Shown piece by piece: positions 27,001-42,000 of a stretch of 64,000 nt of DNA; positions within the stretch are counted from its first letter, which is position 1; each line of letters begins with the position of its first letter. The notes under the pieces were generated by a model, which did not search any database, was not told where the DNA came from, and saw only the letters and a list, made by a program, of their open reading frames with translations. The stretch comes from Phoronis australis (lineage: Eukaryota > Phoronida > Phoronidae): contig NMRA01000613.1 of assembly GCA_002633005.1 (NCBI GenBank), positions 74,861-138,860 of the forward strand, read 5' to 3'. The position numbers and the translations under genes are program-made.

Positions 27001-30000
27001 CTTAGCTGTATCAACAGGTCAAAGACAGCAGATAAGTATTCTGGCTTCAGGATGGTCTCTGGTGCACAACCTTTACACAACTGTGACATGCCAAAACATA
27101 CAGGTTGTTATGGCTGCAACAAATCTTCCAATATAGTAGGCATACAGTTCTGGGGGGTCCCACGAAGACCTAAGAAGACCTAAGAATTCTGCGAAAACAG
27201 CGAGATCACACAATACTATAAGGATATTTCGTGACTATGCTCAGGACAATACTAGCAACGGGGCAGCCAGTGATTGGTTGACGAGGTTAAAATTTTGCAT
27301 TGGGGGGATGTAATCGACTGTCTGTATTCCACAAGCGAATATTTTCTACAGCAAGTTCTGCGCTAGTGGCTCAAGACCACAGAACACAGTACACCCATAT
27401 GTACGTATGGACTTAATATGTTAACCTGAAATTGTTCACTTGCCAAAAATATAAACTTAAAGGCTTGATGAATTTTGCACGATTCTGTAGTTACTAAAAA
27501 TGAAAAACCTCAAGTCAGCAACCTTGCAAATATGGTAAAAGATGTATTTTAAAACTTGGTTTGGACCTATTCAAATGTGGCTCTGCATCACAATTCAAAG
27601 GGAGGAGACTGAAGGAAACGACAGGTTCATCAAAGAGTACCCAGTGTAACCAGGTAACAGGTTTATTAGGGGATTTGCTGCCACAAGAGAGGATGCCACT
27701 GACACCTGTGTCCATTCATTAGCTGGAGGCCAGGCAGTACTATTGATAAGAATCTCCATAGAGGATGGGATGGCTGGAAGATACAGGCTCCAGGGAGACT
27801 TGGTCCAAGAGATGGAGAAGCCTGAGTTTGTCTTGTTAGGAGCCATTTTAATTAAGTAATGAATCTGTTGTTTGTTAGTAGATCATATATCAGCTTGGAA
27901 ATTGTACACCAGGAGGGAGATGGAGTGATGTTCTAGGATATAGCAGAGGACTGGTTATGCCATATAATGGGGTATTTTAATTAAGTGAGGAATCTGATGT
28001 GTCTGTAGATACCTTATCATTTTGGAAATCTGAAGAAACAGGAGGCAATTATGTAACAGGCAGGAAGTGTATAGTGCCATTATTGCCAAGACTGAAGATG
28101 GACTCCCTTTTTTGTTTAAAGATGGACAGTTCAGGCATAAGACAGAGGGATTTAAATTATGGAATATACACAGAAATGACATGTATATACCACAGCACAG
28201 CAGATATTTAAAATTTCATTATGTCAAATTTCTAAACAAAAATAACTTTCAGGAAAACTTCCTGTTTTTAGCATGCTTTGTATGACATAGTTATTACCAA
28301 ATGACATTTAGTAATATCAAAAGCCTTTGTAACAGTGTGTGTGGCTAGCGTCTGAAAAATAGTAACATGTCAATTTTAGCAATTATTTTGACCCAAATTA
28401 ATTTTTTACAGTGGACATTCTTCAAAAGATTCAAGAAAGTTCCTAATTATGTTGTTTTATTTTCCTAACACAAAAAGAAAAATGCAATTGAATTTTGAGC
28501 ATTTCTGAAACTTCACTGACCTTTCCAAATGACATTTAAACACTGCAATAACAAACATGCAACAGTTCTAAATCAAAGCAATGACAGACTTAAAATTCAC
28601 TAAGTGTCCGGGCTAAAACCACAACACAAAGTTGTTCACAAGTAGGGGGAGAGGTGTTGCGGAATAACGGTGCCATGTGACTATCTGGATGTACACACTT
28701 CACTAACATGTGATCAGGTTGTTGTTTCACCAGCGCCACCAAGTGATACACTGAGAGTTGTCACTGTGCATTAACACTCAAACCAGGGCTGTGTATAGAT
28801 GCACAAGAAAAAGAAAAATCACAAAAATTTGCCAGATATCTCCATGTATTAGAAGCAAAGCCTTTCTCTCAAATGTCCTACTCCCATGCAGCTGGCTCCA
28901 GAAACCCAACTGCCAACTCAAAACAGATTCAGTCACCCAGAAGATGTCTTGAAGCAATTCCAAATACATTATCTGAAACTGCAGTTCTGTAGACAATTCT
29001 GGGCAGACCTGTTTGTTTTACTTCTCCCAGGTTTTCTACACAAACCTGTTTGGTTTCATTTAATCCATTCTGACAGCAGCTACATGTTAATTAACTGGGA
29101 GTACCCAGTCAAGACCCAAGAGAGTCAGAGGGTGAGAGATGGATATAATTCACAGAAGTTTAACAGCTAACATGCATACAGTTGTGTTGATTCCATTAAC
29201 AAGGTACCTAAACTACACGGTCAACGGACTCAAAAACACGGGAACGGACGCATAAACACGACTCACGGATCGGCAAACACCGTCCACGGACTCACAAACA
29301 CGGGAACGGACTCACAAAACACGATCCACGCACCCAAATACACGGGACACGGACTCATATTCACGAGGAAACACGGTTAACGGACCGCCAAACACGGTCA
29401 ACGGACAAAATGTCAACTTCAGCGTTGACAGCTGTGTAATGGGTGCGAGATTAAATATATTTTTTATGTTATTTTTGTCTGTACTGTGATGTAATTGTTG
29501 TGTTTCGTTTAAAATGGAAGAGAACTCTTGAGTAAAGGCTTCTGGTAATATCTTTTCGTTGTTAACGCTCGCCATGCTGTTTATGCCTGTTTACAATAAT
29601 GTTAATGCGCATTAAAAAGAACATAGAAAAGGATTATAGCATCATATAACTTGAAATATTTGTCTTATGTGAAAGTTAGCTCATTTTGTATTTTTGTATT
29701 AAAATCAAGCTTTTTAAGTGAAGGTATTGCCAAATAGTTGAAGATTAATCAATTCCCTTTCTGCGTAGTAATAGTCACTATTTCGCGCTATTTACTTGGG
29801 AAGCATCCTCGTCCGCAAGCCTCAAGAAAGAGAGCGCTGATCGCTAAGCAGATTAACGCCATCTTGAGGCTGACCCAGGAAGGCGGTGAGTCCGTGTCCC
29901 GTGTTTATGGCATGCTTTATCGGCGTGGATTGTGTTTGGCGGTCCGTTAACCGTGTTTCCTCGTGAATATGAGTCCGTGTCCCGTGTATTTGGGTGCGTG

Positions 30001-33000
30001 GATCGTGTTTTGTGAGTCCGTTCCCGTGTTTGTGAGTCCGTGGACGGTGTTTGCCGGTCCGTGAGTCGTGTTCATGCGTCCGTTCCCGTCTTTTTGAGTC
30101 CGTTGACCGTGTAGTTTAGGTACCTTGATTAAAGATGTCTTAAAACTAATGCCTGATCACATCAGTTCATCATTTTATTCACTAATGCAGTTGTGCTAAA
30201 ATGTCGTTAGCAATTACTAGGCTCAACAATCTCATCAAAGGGAATTTGGTGCAATTTTTATATATTTCAAAGGGGAATGGGGGTTTGATATTCGGCCCCA
30301 AAATCGAGGGATGAAGGGCCGTTAAAAACTTACAGGCATTCTATGGAGTGCAATATCTTTAAAATTATACGACTGCAGTGAGGTACTTCAAAATGTTAGC
30401 AAATTATCAGTATCTAGTTGAAACAAACTACGGATTTAATATCACTGTAAAAATTCTTTAATTTGGGACAAAAATAATTGTTAAGATTGCCAGATTTCTA
30501 ATTGTTGCAAATGGTGTTTGGCAATACCTACCCCGTGCTACAACCAAAGTAAATTTTACTGAACATTTATTGCCGTTGTGAAATTTGACAACAATAAATT
30601 TCATCCGTTGGCCATTTCGAGTCCCGTGAAGTTTTACTGCAAATGAAAAGTATCACAGAACCCGAACAAACTAATAGTATTTTACAACTTCTCCTCGTGG
30701 AAAAAGCCCTTGTGTGCAGTGCACCTAATGAGGAAAAATCGGCTTAATCCGCCAGGATTATGCCCTCACATAGCAACTACTAATAGACCAAATGAATGGT
30801 GGATTTGACTGATGGGAGAGGAGGGATTAGACCCATGGACTTCACAACAGACCAATGGAGATTATACCTTGGCTTAAAATGGAAATTGCAGTGATTGTTA
30901 GGCAAAATTAGTTAGAAACGAAACATAAAGCAATGATGTGAATATATAATACCATGAAAATTGCCAAATATTTTTAGAACGAGATTGTGTCGAAAATGAT
31001 CCGCCATAAATCACTCAACCGTGACCAGTAAGTATCAAGACAGGAGTGTGGGGGAATAATAAAGCATGGTGTGGGCCATATGAGCCCCCAAGGTATGTCA
31101 TTAATGCAAAGGTCACCTATTTGCAGAATTTTTTCACATTTACAAATTGTCACTGAATACAACTGCACCTTGTTTACCAAGGATAACATTGTGGTTTAGT
31201 TCCTGCTATACATTAGCATAGTTAGGAGCATTCAAATACATCTTTTAACTCCCAACTCATTGCTTATGCAACAGATGTTTCAAGAAAATGATTCCCTGGT
31301 TTAATAACTGAAAATTGAAAAGTTGCATACTTCAGTTGTTTGAACCAAAATGATCAGGTGTGACATTTTATATGCAGTTATTAGAATTATGACAAACCTC
31401 AGAACCTACATGTACAAGGCTTGCACCATTAGCAACCACAATGTAGAATAGAATCTCACCAATTTAGGATGCAGTATGGCACAAGTTTTAGTGTCTCATT
31501 TTTTCATAGCATCAAAATAATACTTTGCCTTTTTAAAGTTCTGTACCCTAGCTACCACCACTACACCAGGTCTTCAAAAATGAAAAATATATTTATTTGC
31601 AATTATTTTTGTTGGTGAGATTTTAGCCTATACATGTTCAAGAGTACAGTTTAACACTGAGCAGCTTCATTGGATTGCGTTTGTGTTTATGTGTGCGTTT
31701 AAGTGAAGGTGGTGTTACGAACCAATATGCCAGGTATGGCAAGCCAGAGGCAAGATTGCCTGAGACAAGAGAACAGGTGAGCTTGCTCAGTCACACAGGT
31801 TGGACAGAAAGTGTAATGGGTTACAGCGCATTAATAAAGTGTTTTATTTATGAGTTGATATGGATAACGGAACCCCAGGAACAGAGTAAACTTTGAGCTA
31901 ATGATACGAATCACTTGACATTTACTTGAACACAATATAAAACATGTCAAGTTACACTGGGCTTGTAAAGCTAGGAGCTGTTTTATTGTTTTATTATCAT
32001 TAATTGACCATAAAATCATATACAACGATCTGGGGCAAAAGCTCTTGTTCTGAGCACTGTCCATCAGTCCAGAGTACTGGAATACCCACTTTCCTAAATG
32101 CACAATTTCGGTCAATTTGAATCAAATGAGAATATTACAATACCAATCCATGTGAAGCTTACATGTTAGCAAGGCTATAGGGTTGAATTGTTCTCAGGAG
32201 ACAACCTGCCCACCTAAAACTACTCATGACAAACAGTTTTTATAGCTGAAATCCAAGGTAGAGTTCAGTTGCTGTCTCGCGGCTAGAAAAATCTGGCCAA
32301 AATCACATGTTCTCATTTAAAATACACAGCAATATTTCACATTATCTCACAAAGTCTCGCTGTTTACTGAGGCCCGAATGTAGATTCAAGCATTACTGAA
32401 CGCTTACCCAGACGGTTTAGTCTGTTTTTGGGGGTAGTGAAGACACCAGACTTGTTCATTCGCCTGATTTTCAGTTATGTTTTGGTCCACCAAATACTGA
32501 GATATAGGACTTGAGTTGTCTGCCTCAAGAACACAAAGCTTCATGCGGTTACATAATTGTAAACAGAGGGCAAAATGCTCAGATACTAATCAATGTAAAT
32601 GTAGTACACAGATTACTATCAGCCAGATTTGTTTTTATCAGATGATGCAGTGTGTAATTTTCATGACTGCCAAACATAATCATCTCCAAGCTTAGCTCAC
32701 CAAGCTCGCACACTGTGAGGATTTGTGCTTGTTAGGTAGGATGAACACAACAACTCGAGATTATCGCCTCACTGCCTCGCAAGGCAAAATAGTCATTGAT
32801 AATTTTAATGAGGAAAAGAGCTATGAGGGGAGTTCACTTGAGGCACATAGCTCTCTGAGTGCTTCAGGTGTTCATGTCCAGTTGAGAACACTCATTAGCA
32901 ACAGGAGTGACCACTACTGAACACAGAACAACAAAGATCAATTTACAGGTAAACAATGGAAACAAGTAATGAGGGCAGCAAGGGTGAACACACATAAACC

Positions 33001-36000
33001 AGAGAACCCTTGATACAGGCTGAGTGTACTCTGCAGCAGGAGCCTACAACAACAAACAGGTCTGTTGAAGTATACAGTGTGATTGTAATAACAGCAGCTG
33101 TTCTCTGCAACCATAGAGCCAGAATCCGAAATCAAAGGTTATGTCTACCCTAAATCTCACTAGTTTAGGACTCAACATGGCGGTCAATTCAAACTTCAGC
33201 TTTTCATAAAAAATTAGAATTACCATGTTCAAATTTACAATGTTACTACCATAAGACAATGTTACTACCATAAGACAATGTTACTACCATAAGACAATGT
33301 TACTACCATAAGACAATGTTTTGAGCAATTGTGGGTATTCACAACAAAGTTAGAATCCTTTGATGAATGGACAAAGATAAATTGTGGCAATTTACTTTTG
33401 ACCGGACTTTGTGAGATTTCACCACACCTGCAGTTTTAACTCTAAGAGGAGGAAATCAATGCTCAGCTTTTAGCACTTTGTAGAAAACTAATTTCACTCT
33501 TCCTGAGTCTGCAGTTTATTGGAATTAATGAGCAATCATTTTGCAATTGGGACTTCAATTGAAACATCAAAATGTGCTAAAATGTAACCGCAGCTCTGCA
33601 TGACACACCAGTACAGTCTAGCCACCTATTGTATGAGACAACTGTCTGGTACAGATAACAGTAATAGCAGACAAATGACAGGTTTAGTTTTCAAATGTTA
33701 TTATTTGGAAGTAAAGAACTTGACCTTGGGCAAAAAGCATCAAATGAAAATTGTGCAACTGTAGCCACATGAACACAGGTGGTGAGGGTGTTCATGTTAT
33801 CTGTGACCTTCTCTCTGGTAATCATAGTCTCAACTCTCAGGTTGACCATTTATATAACAGACCCCACAGTTATTGGCTGGCCTAGCTTGTATTAAATAAC
33901 AGCAGTGTGCCAAGATAGTAAAAATCCACTGGATCATATGTCAATGGTAAATTTCTTAATGAACATTGCTGATCTAGTTGTATAGCAATAAACATTTGTG
34001 ACCATTTTGCTCATGACTAGAGTGACCTTTTGCAGACATTAAAATGTTTTCTCTATTTTATTTTCTACCTTCATGTACATTGGTCATACTTCAGGCGTCA
34101 ACTAAAATTCCGGGTAAGTGCTCCCACAGTGTTTTATGATTCTTTCAGTCCATGCAGAAAAATAGTGACGATTGTTAGATAAGAACACCAGCAAGGTCTA
34201 CAACTGGTCTCATAATCTTCTCCAACATTCACATTTCAAAATTACCAGTTTAAATGTTTCTGCGAAGGTGAATAAACACTAGCAATAGTTCAAACTTCAA
34301 ATCCATAAAACAAAGATTTACAAAACTTACAAAAGTTGTGTATGTTGGCAGCGCTAATTTTTTCTCCACAACCTGTTTTGACTGGTCCCTGCTTCGAGTT
34401 TGAATTTTGCCGTGACCAGTTTAGCTTACTTGCAGCGATTTTGAAGTATTGCGAGATTAGCTATTTCTTAAGCACTTAAACACTTGGTACCAGTTTAATT
34501 CATTCGGTATTCCACCTAACACCCCACTGTATGGACATGGACTTTCGAAAACGTATAAGAATTTTGTAATTCCAGTCAAATTTGAATGTTCAGTTGTGAA
34601 CAACATTGCAGCATACTATCTCTGATGCAAATAGTTAAAACAGTAGGGTACATGGCATTCACATCGCATCATACTATCAACAGCTTACTAAAGACAGCTC
34701 AAGTGTCAATCAATTGGTGGATTTCACCAAGATGTCATAACAATGTTACTTCAAGCACACTGCCAGAATAGTGGATCAAAAAAACCAAGTGTTATTAGCC
34801 TAGACATTGAATAATAGTAAAATTGGGGAGAACATGACAAGAGCCAAGTGCAAATGATCCCAACCCTTTCACCTCCCCACCCCTTTTGTCAATAGCTGCC
34901 TTTGGGCTTGCCCAGTTTCCTGTCTCAAAAATGTGTGAACAGGTTATACCACAAAACAGTTCATAATGTATGGCAGTATGTCTCTAATGCCCAAGAATTT
35001 GGCATAATGTGTCCCATTTTAAGAGAAATAGAATCAAGATGCAAGTCCGAACAACAATGTCTGATCACTTCACAGTCCATGAGGAACTAGAGGAAACAGA
35101 AAACTTGGGCAGTAACAGGACACCAGTGGTCAGTAAATACCCAATTAAAAATTGTCACAACAGCAGAACCTTAAGACATACAATATGCCACTAACGTATT
35201 TTTTCTCTAAACAAAACTAATTGAGGCTTAGGTCACTTGACAAACACAAAGGCCCTTTGACACTATAAACCAAAGGAATTTGATTAAAATGTAAGATTTT
35301 TTGAGGTGCCAGAATGTCATAACACATGAGCAGTCAGTGAAAACAAGATTAACATTTAAATGCATTTTTAAGCTGTAACATTATCTCTAATTTTGACTGA
35401 GGGCAATTGAAATTAATTGGAAGAAATTAAGAAAATAAACAATTGGAGACACCCAGAGGTTTAAAACCACTTCAATAGTATGAAGCAGTGACTAATACCA
35501 AACATGTTTCACATTACTTTTAGATGGATTAAAGTTCTCACTGCAAAAAAACACCATTTCTAACTAATTTTAGAAACCAAGACTAGATTTAACTCCTAGA
35601 CCAAGAGATGCATGAAACTTAGCGCGACTGAAACAACTGCGGTAAGCGGAAACTGCAAGAATAAAACCATCAAGCTAACGACAAATGGTAATTGGTTCGC
35701 CATAAAATGAACAGGACTTGTGATCATCGTTGGTTTATGGCATATTTTACAGGTGACGACCAGTTGTATTTCACAAGGGTGAAGCACTATGAAGTCCACT
35801 CACTCAAAGGACCTTCCGTACTTAACCCAATCTTGACAGCCAGCCCGATAACCTGAATGCAAAGATGTGACTTCATGATGATTCATGTGCTGGTGGTTTC
35901 ATAAAAAAGGATTGTGATACAGTGTAGACTACCCTTATATCAATTAAACTGTAACACCCCTGTTTGATATGAAATAACCTTTTCATTTTCACAGCACTAA

Positions 36001-39000
36001 ATTGCAGACCCACGAGTTCAATCCAACCGTGCCGTTTGGAGAAAACCATCAATAAGGTAGCTTTTCCATTAAGGGAACTTCGGTTCACCAAAACTTTGCT
36101 TACCTTTTCCACTAGACAGCGATATCAAAGTTATTGCTAAGATACCAGGCAACGCAGTTCATTCGTACTCCCTAATGAATATTGAGTAGTGAGTTCGAGG
36201 CTAACTGAAAAGTGTTCTGCCATTTATGAGTGTTTATGAAAATAATCAACTGGTGTCACTTTTCATCAGATTATTAATTTACGTGGGTCTACTGAGAGCA
36301 AGTGGGCTAGGCTACAATAACAAAGAACACGTATATTGTTGCCGCGACATCTACCAGTAACTTAGGAAGTTTCGCACTGACCTTTCCCACTACACCAAAG
36401 TTTTGGTGAGAACCAAAGCTTCACTTTCAAATCCTACCATTTTCAGTGAAGTTGCACCTGTAGATTAACTACCAGAGTTAACCCTTACCACTTATTGAAA
36501 CTTCAGTAAAAGCGAAGTTCCGCCTCTAATGGGAAAGCGACTTAAGTTACTTGACTAAGCGAACTTTATATCTATGTTAAGTATTGAACAAATGAACACA
36601 TTTATTTTGTGCTACTATAATCATACATGATAGAAACTGCACAAAATCAATTCACACTGCTACAACAAGTCATTAGTCAAGTCTTATCTAGAAGCCAGGT
36701 GTCACATTCAGATGTTTCAACAAAATAAATGTGACTCCCAAAACATTGAAGAAGTGTTGGGCTGGGATATACAAATACCTCTAGATTCAACTCAGTCCTT
36801 ACTGATATTTAGTGTAAAACCAATACAAAATGTGCACTTGTCCTGTAACCAGAGATCTCCAGGTGTAACCACATGACTGTCTGAATCAGGTTTTGGTCCA
36901 ATCCACAAGATCCACAAGATCCACACAAAATGATCTTGAAACGGTAGCCATCATTTACCATACACATTGATGCGCATTTGTGGAAACTTTACCAAATGTT
37001 GTTCTATAACATTTGCTTGAGGGAAAAACTAAGCTAGTAAGAGATTTAAATTTCCTCAAAATTTTTTGTGAAGATTATTGTCAAAACAGTATTTCATGTG
37101 AAGTCAGAGGTTAAAGGCAAATCCCTTAAAGTTAACCCTGTTGAGTATGGCCTAACAGGGGCTCCGCAACTCTTGAGTATCAGGGCCATATTTCACAAAC
37201 ATTTGGTGAAAGGGTCCCAAAAAGAACTTAATCATCCATATAAAATTTCTTACATACTTTTAGCTCACAGGTACTGTGCATTTTCTGCCACAAGATAATG
37301 GATAGTACGCAAATGCCTTTTTCTGGACAACTACTTCTACTGAGGCCAGTATGAACACTCATCTAAAATTTCCCTGTATGGAAGGCCCTCTGGCTAACCA
37401 TCTTAACACTTACACGTTTACACCTCACGCGAAAGGTCAATTTATCTTTTTTTGAAAATAATATTTCATTTTCTGTAACTTCTTCAGGTAAGTGAACCCA
37501 TTTTTAGAGGCTACACAACCTTTAAACAACTGAAATTTGAATTATCAAACACTCTTGGATTGCCGTAAGAAGTTAATAAGACATTAAGCTATCCAGATAA
37601 TTTGAGTTCAGGAACTGAACTAGAAACAGCATTTTTGGAGAGGAAATGAAATATGCAATTATAAAATGCCACACCAATGCCATGGATGGCATTTTAAAAA
37701 CATTGCACTTCTTGTTGGTACAATAAGGACAATGTTTCCAAGAACTGAAGTATTAAAACCCAGCAAACAATGTGAAAACTACAAACATGTACTAATCTTA
37801 GCATGTTGGTGGTGCTTATGTTTTGTCTAGCAAGGAAGATAAAACCGAATTAATTAGTTTGAAGATCATGACTCCTTGGTGAGCTTGTAGCACAATGTGT
37901 CAGTTGATTTGAGTTTATTGGGATCTTGGTGTACACAAGCAGTCATACTCAATGATTAATAGTTTTATAAAGGAAGATTGTGGTCACCATGGTAACTGTT
38001 GGAATGTCCAGCCATTGAGCATGTCTGTCAACTGTGAAGAAATGGACTGATTACTTCCAGATTCATAAACAAGGGTGTAAAACAGTTATTTGCTTGCCAC
38101 AATAGTTCTCTGTTTCTTATAATGAAGTTGTTAAGACCAGAGAAATAGGCTTCCTAACTTTTCCACCCAAAAACATTATTTCATATTATCCCATCAATTC
38201 AAAAAGTTTTAGGCACTAAGAAAAGCAAGATCTCCTAAGTTCCTCAGCCTTATTTGAATATTTGCATCGTACGGTACTTTTAGATATTGCATTTATCACA
38301 TAAATTTTCACATAAGGGCAAACCAGATATCCAAATCAGAAAACAGATCAGCCTCCACATGGGGATTTTAGACAGAAGATGAGACATACATGTACATCTG
38401 TCATTGGACCAGACATCAATAAAGGCTTGTATTGACTTTTAATTCATAATGTTTCCATTGTTAAGATGTGTATAATTTCAACACTTTTTATTATACTGAT
38501 TGAACCATCTCTGCTTGTAAAATCAGTAACAATTTTGCCCTTTATTTTTTCAGAAATTTTACAATTAACATTTCACACGTCTACCACATCGTGTTTAAAA
38601 ACTGGTCACATATTGAGCGTTGCGACATCCCTTGACATATAACGGCAGCACGAGACAAAAGTAATCAAACAAAATTCCGGTTTCCCGTCATTACAACTAA
38701 TTCTGTTCACAGCAAAAATTACTGAAAATACCGATAAGGGGCAAAATTCTAATAAAACAATGGCCAAGCCACCTTATTTAACTTTCCTGTCAATGCCCCT
38801 CATTCTCGGTCAAGAGAAATATTCCAACAACGAATTCGGCTTCTGCCAAGCCATCATGACTGGCCGCGGAATTCCGGGTCATTTTGTCTGAATACTTCTG
38901 GCTTGTACTGTATGATTGAAGTGTGTTGTCACGCCAGAGTGTTGCTAAGTAGCTCCTCCATTATGTATAATTCATCACCTCCTCACATAATGACAGACAG

Positions 39001-42000
39001 CAGGTAGCAAGGTTATGTAGGTCACACGCCATCTTCACAGATGATGAGCTAGGATTATGGACAGGTACAAAATGATTTCAGGTTTACACAAGAACAGGAA
39101 CTGTGAGAAATGCTGCATAACACCAAGTAGCCTGACTGATGTGACCACGCAGAAATCAGTGAATGAGTGAAAACTTGTATATCCTGCTCAACTGACTGGC
39201 AAATCAGTGGACCAAAAATGTAGTTAAGTTTGTGATGAAAAATTAATTATTTAAGCATCCAAATTACTGATCTCATAAAAATACAAGAGACAATGCTTAC
39301 TCCAGCTTTAGCTAACGTCATAAGAACTTGGAAAGTGAGACACTCCTAAGGATAAAACGAGTTTTAAACAGCTAAAAATAAATTAGAATAGAATAGTCAG
39401 TCAAGCTTTGAAAACATTTAATTCTACTTGTGTACTGACATCAATACCTCTTAGTCATTCCCTCCACATTTGGGCAAGAATGTTAAAAATATCTGATGCA
39501 TCTTCAAGAATTAGTACACGTGGCAGTTGGTATGGTTTTCATACGAAGCTAAAGGGCATGGGAATTCTATGGAGGAATTCCTTCAGAAATGTTGGGGAGT
39601 TCTACAGAGAACATCAGCCAAGAAAGGCTGCCAGCACTGACAGTGGTTGGACATGTGAAACCAATGTTGAGTTGAATGGAAGAGTGCAGAGATGGGAAAT
39701 AGATTCAATTAAGGCTGTTGGGATTGGAGAGGACTGCACAGACCTCAGGTCTGACTGTAGGCCCTTTCAGACCAACACCAGTACAAGGAGAGTCAACCAG
39801 TAAATTGTGAAATTAGTTCAACATTTCAGAACTGATCCTGTACTAAAACATGGGTCATCAATGTTATCGCAAGATGGCGTTGCACGACTGTTACGCAAAC
39901 ACATCTTTTTACATGTAAAGAATCTGGTATAATTCTGTATAATAAATGAAGTGTCTACAGGGATTGAATGGTGAATATCAGGTATTTGAATAAAACATTA
40001 TTAATAATAGAAATACAAGTGTTGTTACAATTAAAAAGTTGACTGAAACCAAGCCTTACCAAGCCTTTACGGTAAAATCTAAAATCTACTCACCAGTATT
40101 TACAATGACCGACATTCAGTGGGCAATGCCCGTTTGAACAAGTCAAGTGGGCCTCATTTAAACTGGTTATACAAAAAATGTCACTTGTGAGATGGGAATG
40201 GAGTTGTAATCATAATCTTATTGTTGGCCCTGGGAAATTATAAGGGACTTTGTTGTATTGGGCATATATGGTGAAAGAACAGAGTGCCTTGTCGTTAGGC
40301 AATGCGAAAGGTTTGTCACAATAACCAAATACAAACATATAAAACAAAATATTGTTATTCGAAGTGCGAATGTCTCTAGGCATACATTGTTGACAGAAAT
40401 TAAGACAGAGTATAACAATGTCAGGTTCAATACCATAAGAGAAGTGACCCTGAAATGCCCTCATTTTATATGCAACAATGGTCACCTATCTGATGATGCA
40501 TGTCAGTCATACCTGCTCTACCTACCAGGTGTGAAGGGAAATACCATCTTATACAAGGCAGTGAGTCTCTTTAGTGTAGTGCTTTGTTGATAATACAAAG
40601 AGTAGGGACATAAGAGGGTTATTGTTAAGCTGTATTATAACAAACTATTAACTCATGTTTAACTGTAATAATAGTTTTGTTATTGCCTGGCCACACCTTA
40701 ACCTACTGTTTCTTTGTCCTCAACAACACAACCCTTTTGGTGAGGAAGTCATTGGGAACACATTAGCATGAGGCAGGTTCTGTCACACCTGTATTAATTG
40801 CAAAATGTAAAGTATATATATACAATAGAATATATTTTTCAGCGGAATTCGATGTACAACCACTCAAAAAGGGTGATTTATTCATGGCCAATTTCCCTAC
40901 AAAATTACCCAAAAGGATTAAATAATTCACTTCCATAGTTTAAAACTCCAGTCTGAGCGGAGCGTCAACGTAAGCTGCGAACTTAATTAAACCGTTCACG
41001 CCAGCTTCAGTAGTTAACCGACATCACAGTAAATAGTAGGTGATGCTGTTGTCATCGAAGTAATCGCAAGGTAGCGCTTAATACGCTTAGACTTTTTTAA
41101 TGTGACAATTTGGGAACATTTACATGTGCTAATTATGTTTAATTTGATTGGTAATTATTCGAGCAAAATATATGCAACTATTAGTGACGACACTCTGTCC
41201 TTTAATTGCTGATGATAACAGTGACACTTGGCAATAACTTCAATGGGACCAAAGTTGACAGTTCATACTACACGGCATCGTTGACGCTCCGCTGTTAAAG
41301 CCACCTGTTTACTACGAAGTTAACTAGTACTGTTAACTTCAATCCAGGACTGAAATTAACAATTCACGCTGATCACAAATCCTCCACAAAAAACGCGTTA
41401 ACGTTAGTAATGAAAGGACCTTATTACGACTTGCATGCCCAGTGAGCACTGTGCAATAATGCAATAAACAGAGGCGAGACAATATAAAACTGAAATGAAT
41501 TTTGACAGGGTAAGTTTTTTTTTGCAGTGAATGGCCCCACTGTGTGTCCTGGTGGCTATAGGCTAGGGCTTATGATCAATTCAAAGACATAGTGCAGTTG
41601 ACAGTACATTTCTTTTCCAGGTATTTGATCTTTCCAACCAGTCAATTCAATTCTTTCTTGGTTTTACAAGACCTGTTAATAACAGGTAACTAAGCCAAAG
41701 AAGACCACAATTAAGCTATTGAGGGATCTTTGTGTTCACAGTAGCTTTCCATCCAGCTTGCCAGTTTAAAATCAATATCCCAGGGCAAAACAGTAACAGT
41801 CAGTATCTATTTGTGAGGCAGGTAAATTAATCATAACCCTGGCATGAGCAATTTTTACCTTCCAGCCCAGAAGACAGAGGTTATCAGGGGTTCTGATAAA
41901 GGTCAAAGGAGTGACCAAGAGACCATGAACACACATATAATCCACAGGTGTACACAAACAAGGGAAGGCAGCCTTCAACTGAACAAACATAAGCTAACAA

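Larger units (their letters stand above)
20070..29200. other. Intron 1, part nearest exon 2
   Basis: First 9 kb of the 32 kb intron. It contains copies of repeats R1 (20268-20500) and R2 (21510-21700), a 48-N gap and a TTTA microsatellite. Many open frames of 60-100 codons occur on both strands, none with a domain, splice support or coding composition. Confidence 0.65.
30127..40955. other. Intron 1, middle part
   Basis: Holds R1 copies (31452-31640, 33152-33430), an R4-type end (30447-30470), a 19 bp minisatellite (33237-33322) and a threefold ccacaagat repeat near 36900. The longest open frame of the intron (39408-39803 plus, 131 codons) starts at TTG, lacks any recognisable domain and is not called. 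Confidence 0.6.

Noticed and set aside
39408-39803. Longest open frame of intron 1 (131 codons, plus)
   Set aside because: Starts at TTG rather than ATG, no domain, no splice or promoter context, and composition like the surrounding intron.
40258-40590. 110-codon open frame on plus, with a 91-codon frame antisense
   Set aside because: Both strands are open, the plus frame has a TTG start, and no recognisable motif; most likely chance in low-stop sequence.
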